Assembly (NCBI GenBank): GCA_003645915.1
Contig: QNDG01000049.1
Span: 1 to 7,666 of the forward strand
Reading direction: 5' to 3'
DNA from: Candidatus Zhuqueibacterota bacterium
Lineage (GTDB): Bacteria > Zhuqueibacterota > QNDG01
DNA: 7,666 nt
Part shown: positions 6,622 to 7,666 of the stretch, piece by piece
Layout: each line of letters opens with the position of its first letter
Numbering within the stretch: the first letter of the stretch is position 1
Program-made: the position numbers and the translations under genes
Notes under the pieces: model-generated
Seen by the model: only the letters and a program-made list of their open reading frames with translations
The model's database searches: none
What the model was told of the DNA's origin: nothing

Positions 6622-6692
6622 CAACAAGGTTACGTATTCTGCATTTTCAGGAAAGATTAATCAGGTGCATAATTTTTAATTATTTTTCATAC

Positions 6693-7049
6693 TCAGCTTA
6701 TAAGCCATTTAACTGCAGTATCTTTTGAATGAAACATTTTCACATTAATTCCGCGATTATATGCTACATTATCCACAAAAACCACATCATCAAGAGTAGG
6801 CTGGTTCTCGGATACTATAACCGCTAATTTTATTGAATGAGGAAGATTTTTCCCAAAGTTATAAATATCTGCCGCATCAGGAGTTGATTCCTGCTTTCGG
6901 GTGTCTGATAGTAATTTTCTGCAACCTGTTTGTTCCATAAGCTCGTTAATTTTCTTCAGAGATAAAAGGCTGTCTTCTCTGGTAACATCGCCAAAAGAAA
7001 GAATCTCAATTATTCCGAGCTTTTCATTAAAAGTTATTTTTTCCGGCAT
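6693..7049 (-). CDS. SpoIIAA-like/STAS-type small protein
   Basis: A 118-residue cytoplasmic protein resembling the STAS/SpoIIAA-like group. A beta strand pair (KITFNEKLGIIEILSFGDVT, 4-23) is followed by helices and strands alternating to the end: LLSLKKINELMEQ (28-40), KLLSDTRKQES (45-55), KLAVIVS (74-80), FVDNVAYNRGINVKMF (91-106) and a final helix ending KWLIS. The LLSDTRK block corresponds to the usual LVDLR strand of this group, and the VAYNRGINVKMF block to its common last strand. No phosphorylatable Ser of the classical anti-anti-sigma type stands out, so a sigma-factor role cannot be claimed. ATG 7049 was chosen over the in-frame ATG at 7079 because AGGAGGG lies 4 bases upstream. No anti-sigma factor or kinase gene is beside it, and its partner is unknown. 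Confidence 0.78.
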   Translation of the reverse strand: MPEKITFNEKLGIIEILSFGDVTREDSLLSLKKINELMEQTGCRKLLSDTRKQESTPDAADIYNFGKNLPHSIKLAVIVSENQPTLDDVVFVDNVAYNRGINVKMFHSKDTAVKWLIS

Positions 7050-7053
7050 AGAA

Positions 7054-7060
7054 CCCTCCT
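7054..7060 (-). promoter_or_regulatory. Strong Shine-Dalgarno sequence of the STAS-like gene
   Basis: AGGAGGG on the minus strand, 4 bases before ATG 7049, is the best ribosome binding site in the window. It falls inside the 10-codon extension that an ATG at 7079 would add, so it fixes the start at 7049 and suggests efficient translation. Confidence 0.8.
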
Positions 7061-7126
7061 TTTGTCTAACAAGGATCAAAACAAATGCCTGAAAATTTCA
7101 ACACTTTTTAAGGTTTCAAATGCATA

Positions 7127-7666
7127 TCATATATTTCCTAACAATTTATTGACTCTTCTCTTTTGGGATGGATTTAGAATACCTATCCTCTCATTTAAAA
7201 TTTCTACAAACTTAACTCTGTTTTTCTCTGTTACAGCAGGAAAAACACTTTCGGAATATTGGGCAATACTTTTCGGTATGCATTTTGTCAGCTTTTCAAT
7301 TAGATACGGAAATAAAGCCCCATTATATTCTTCAGAAAAGCAAGCAACACCTGCAAGAGTTTTTATTCCCGCATCTCAGGTAATAACAGAACCGTTTTCC
7401 ACAGAATCAATTATTATATGCCTGTATTTAAAAATCCGCTCTGCCCTCAAAACAGATATTGTTGAAAGAGCAATCATAGCTCCCCATATCATTCTGTTAT
7501 TTTGACTTTTCAACAATTGAATAAAATCATCTACATAACAGGAAATCAAATCAGGATTTATTTATCCGATTTCATACAGGACTTTAATACAATCACTCTA
7601 CACAGCATCATTTTAAAGACTTTCTGCAATTATCTTAATCTCTTTTATTTTCGTGTTGTCTGCAAG
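7127..7666 (-). pseudogene. HEAT-repeat-like protein, C-terminal part, broken by four in-frame stops
   Basis: Reading the minus strand in one frame from the window edge to TGA 7127..7129 gives 179 codons of convincing protein. They match a small HEAT-repeat family in my memory: SDCIKVLYEIG, INPDLI, NNRMIWGAMIALSTI, a GSVIT-DAGIKTLA stretch, LFPYLIEKLTKC and a terminal NPSQKRRVNKLL. The frame is interrupted by TAA (7613..7615), TAG (7598..7600), TAA (7562..7564) and TGA (7376..7378). All four are in the same frame and no frameshift is needed. Single-base changes readily explain three of them: for example Gln CAG to TAG before SDC, and Tyr TAT to TAA before INP. All three stop types occur, which argues against one reassigned codon. 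The N-terminus lies beyond the window. The family's role is not known to me; HEAT repeats usually mediate protein-protein contacts. Confidence 0.75.

Noticed and set aside
6614..6624. FNR-type binding site (TTGATTATCAA)
   Set aside because: The half-sites match TTGAT/ATCAA but are separated by 1 base instead of 4, so it is not a proper FNR or NNR box.
7062..7505. Plus-strand open frame of 147 codons
   Set aside because: It is antisense to the HEAT-like frame, which shows family-like residues. The plus-strand translation has no recognisable domain and its start overlaps the STAS-like gene's ribosome binding region.
7127..7666. Reassigned stop codon or programmed read-through in the HEAT-like frame
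   Set aside because: TAA, TAG and TGA all interrupt the same frame, while intact genes in the window end normally with TAA or TGA and contain no internal stops. Ordinary gene decay is simpler.

Overview
The window looks like chromosomal DNA of an AT-rich Gram-negative bacterium. Two encoded proteins have Sec signal peptides and beta-strand-rich bodies that read as outer-membrane barrels. The tRNA lacks an encoded CCA. The mix of an outer-membrane family with a glycine zipper, a DUF438/hemerythrin/PAS protein and a DUF1858/DUF2249 protein suggests an anaerobic or microaerobic lineage around the FCB group (Ignavibacteria, Calditrichota or KSB1-like). That placement is inference from protein style, not from a marker gene. 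Every supported gene is on the minus strand, so transcription runs from high to low coordinates.

Right edge (7127..7666): the C-terminal part of a HEAT-repeat-like protein. Its reading frame is intact but carries four in-frame stop codons (two TAA, one TAG, one TGA), so it is called a pseudogene. Next comes a small SpoIIAA/STAS-like protein (6693..7049) with a strong ribosome binding site. After it is a predicted outer-membrane protein (5345..6559) that combines an Sm-like N-terminal segment, a glycine zipper and a barrel-like C-terminus.

Centre (1987..5095): the most interesting part. A DUF438-hemerythrin-PAS protein (3908..5095) is followed after 31 bases by an unusual multidomain protein (1987..3876). 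In order, that protein has a single-cluster ferredoxin domain, a DUF1858 domain, two DUF2249-like domains (the first degenerate) and a whole SsuA/NMT1-type substrate-binding domain. It has no signal peptide and there is no ABC permease or ATPase beside it. The pair looks like a cytoplasmic redox, iron or nitric-oxide related sensing module in which a periplasmic-type ligand-binding fold has been reused. This function is inferred.

Left part (1..1843): a tRNA-Pro(GGG) gene with a recognisable promoter and no CCA, a perfect 14-bp hairpin just after it, and then three tightly packed genes. These are a small predicted outer-membrane protein (1168..1719), a DUF374 lysophospholipid-acyltransferase-like protein (480..1157) and a TrmH/SpoU RNA methyltransferase cut by the window edge (1..478). 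The gaps are 10 bases and 1 base, so they probably form one transcript.

No insertion sequence, CRISPR array, phage gene or replication origin is visible. No gene-free stretch exceeds 300 bases. The longest is 5096..5344, which holds a possible promoter for the DUF438 gene and otherwise only AT-rich sequence.
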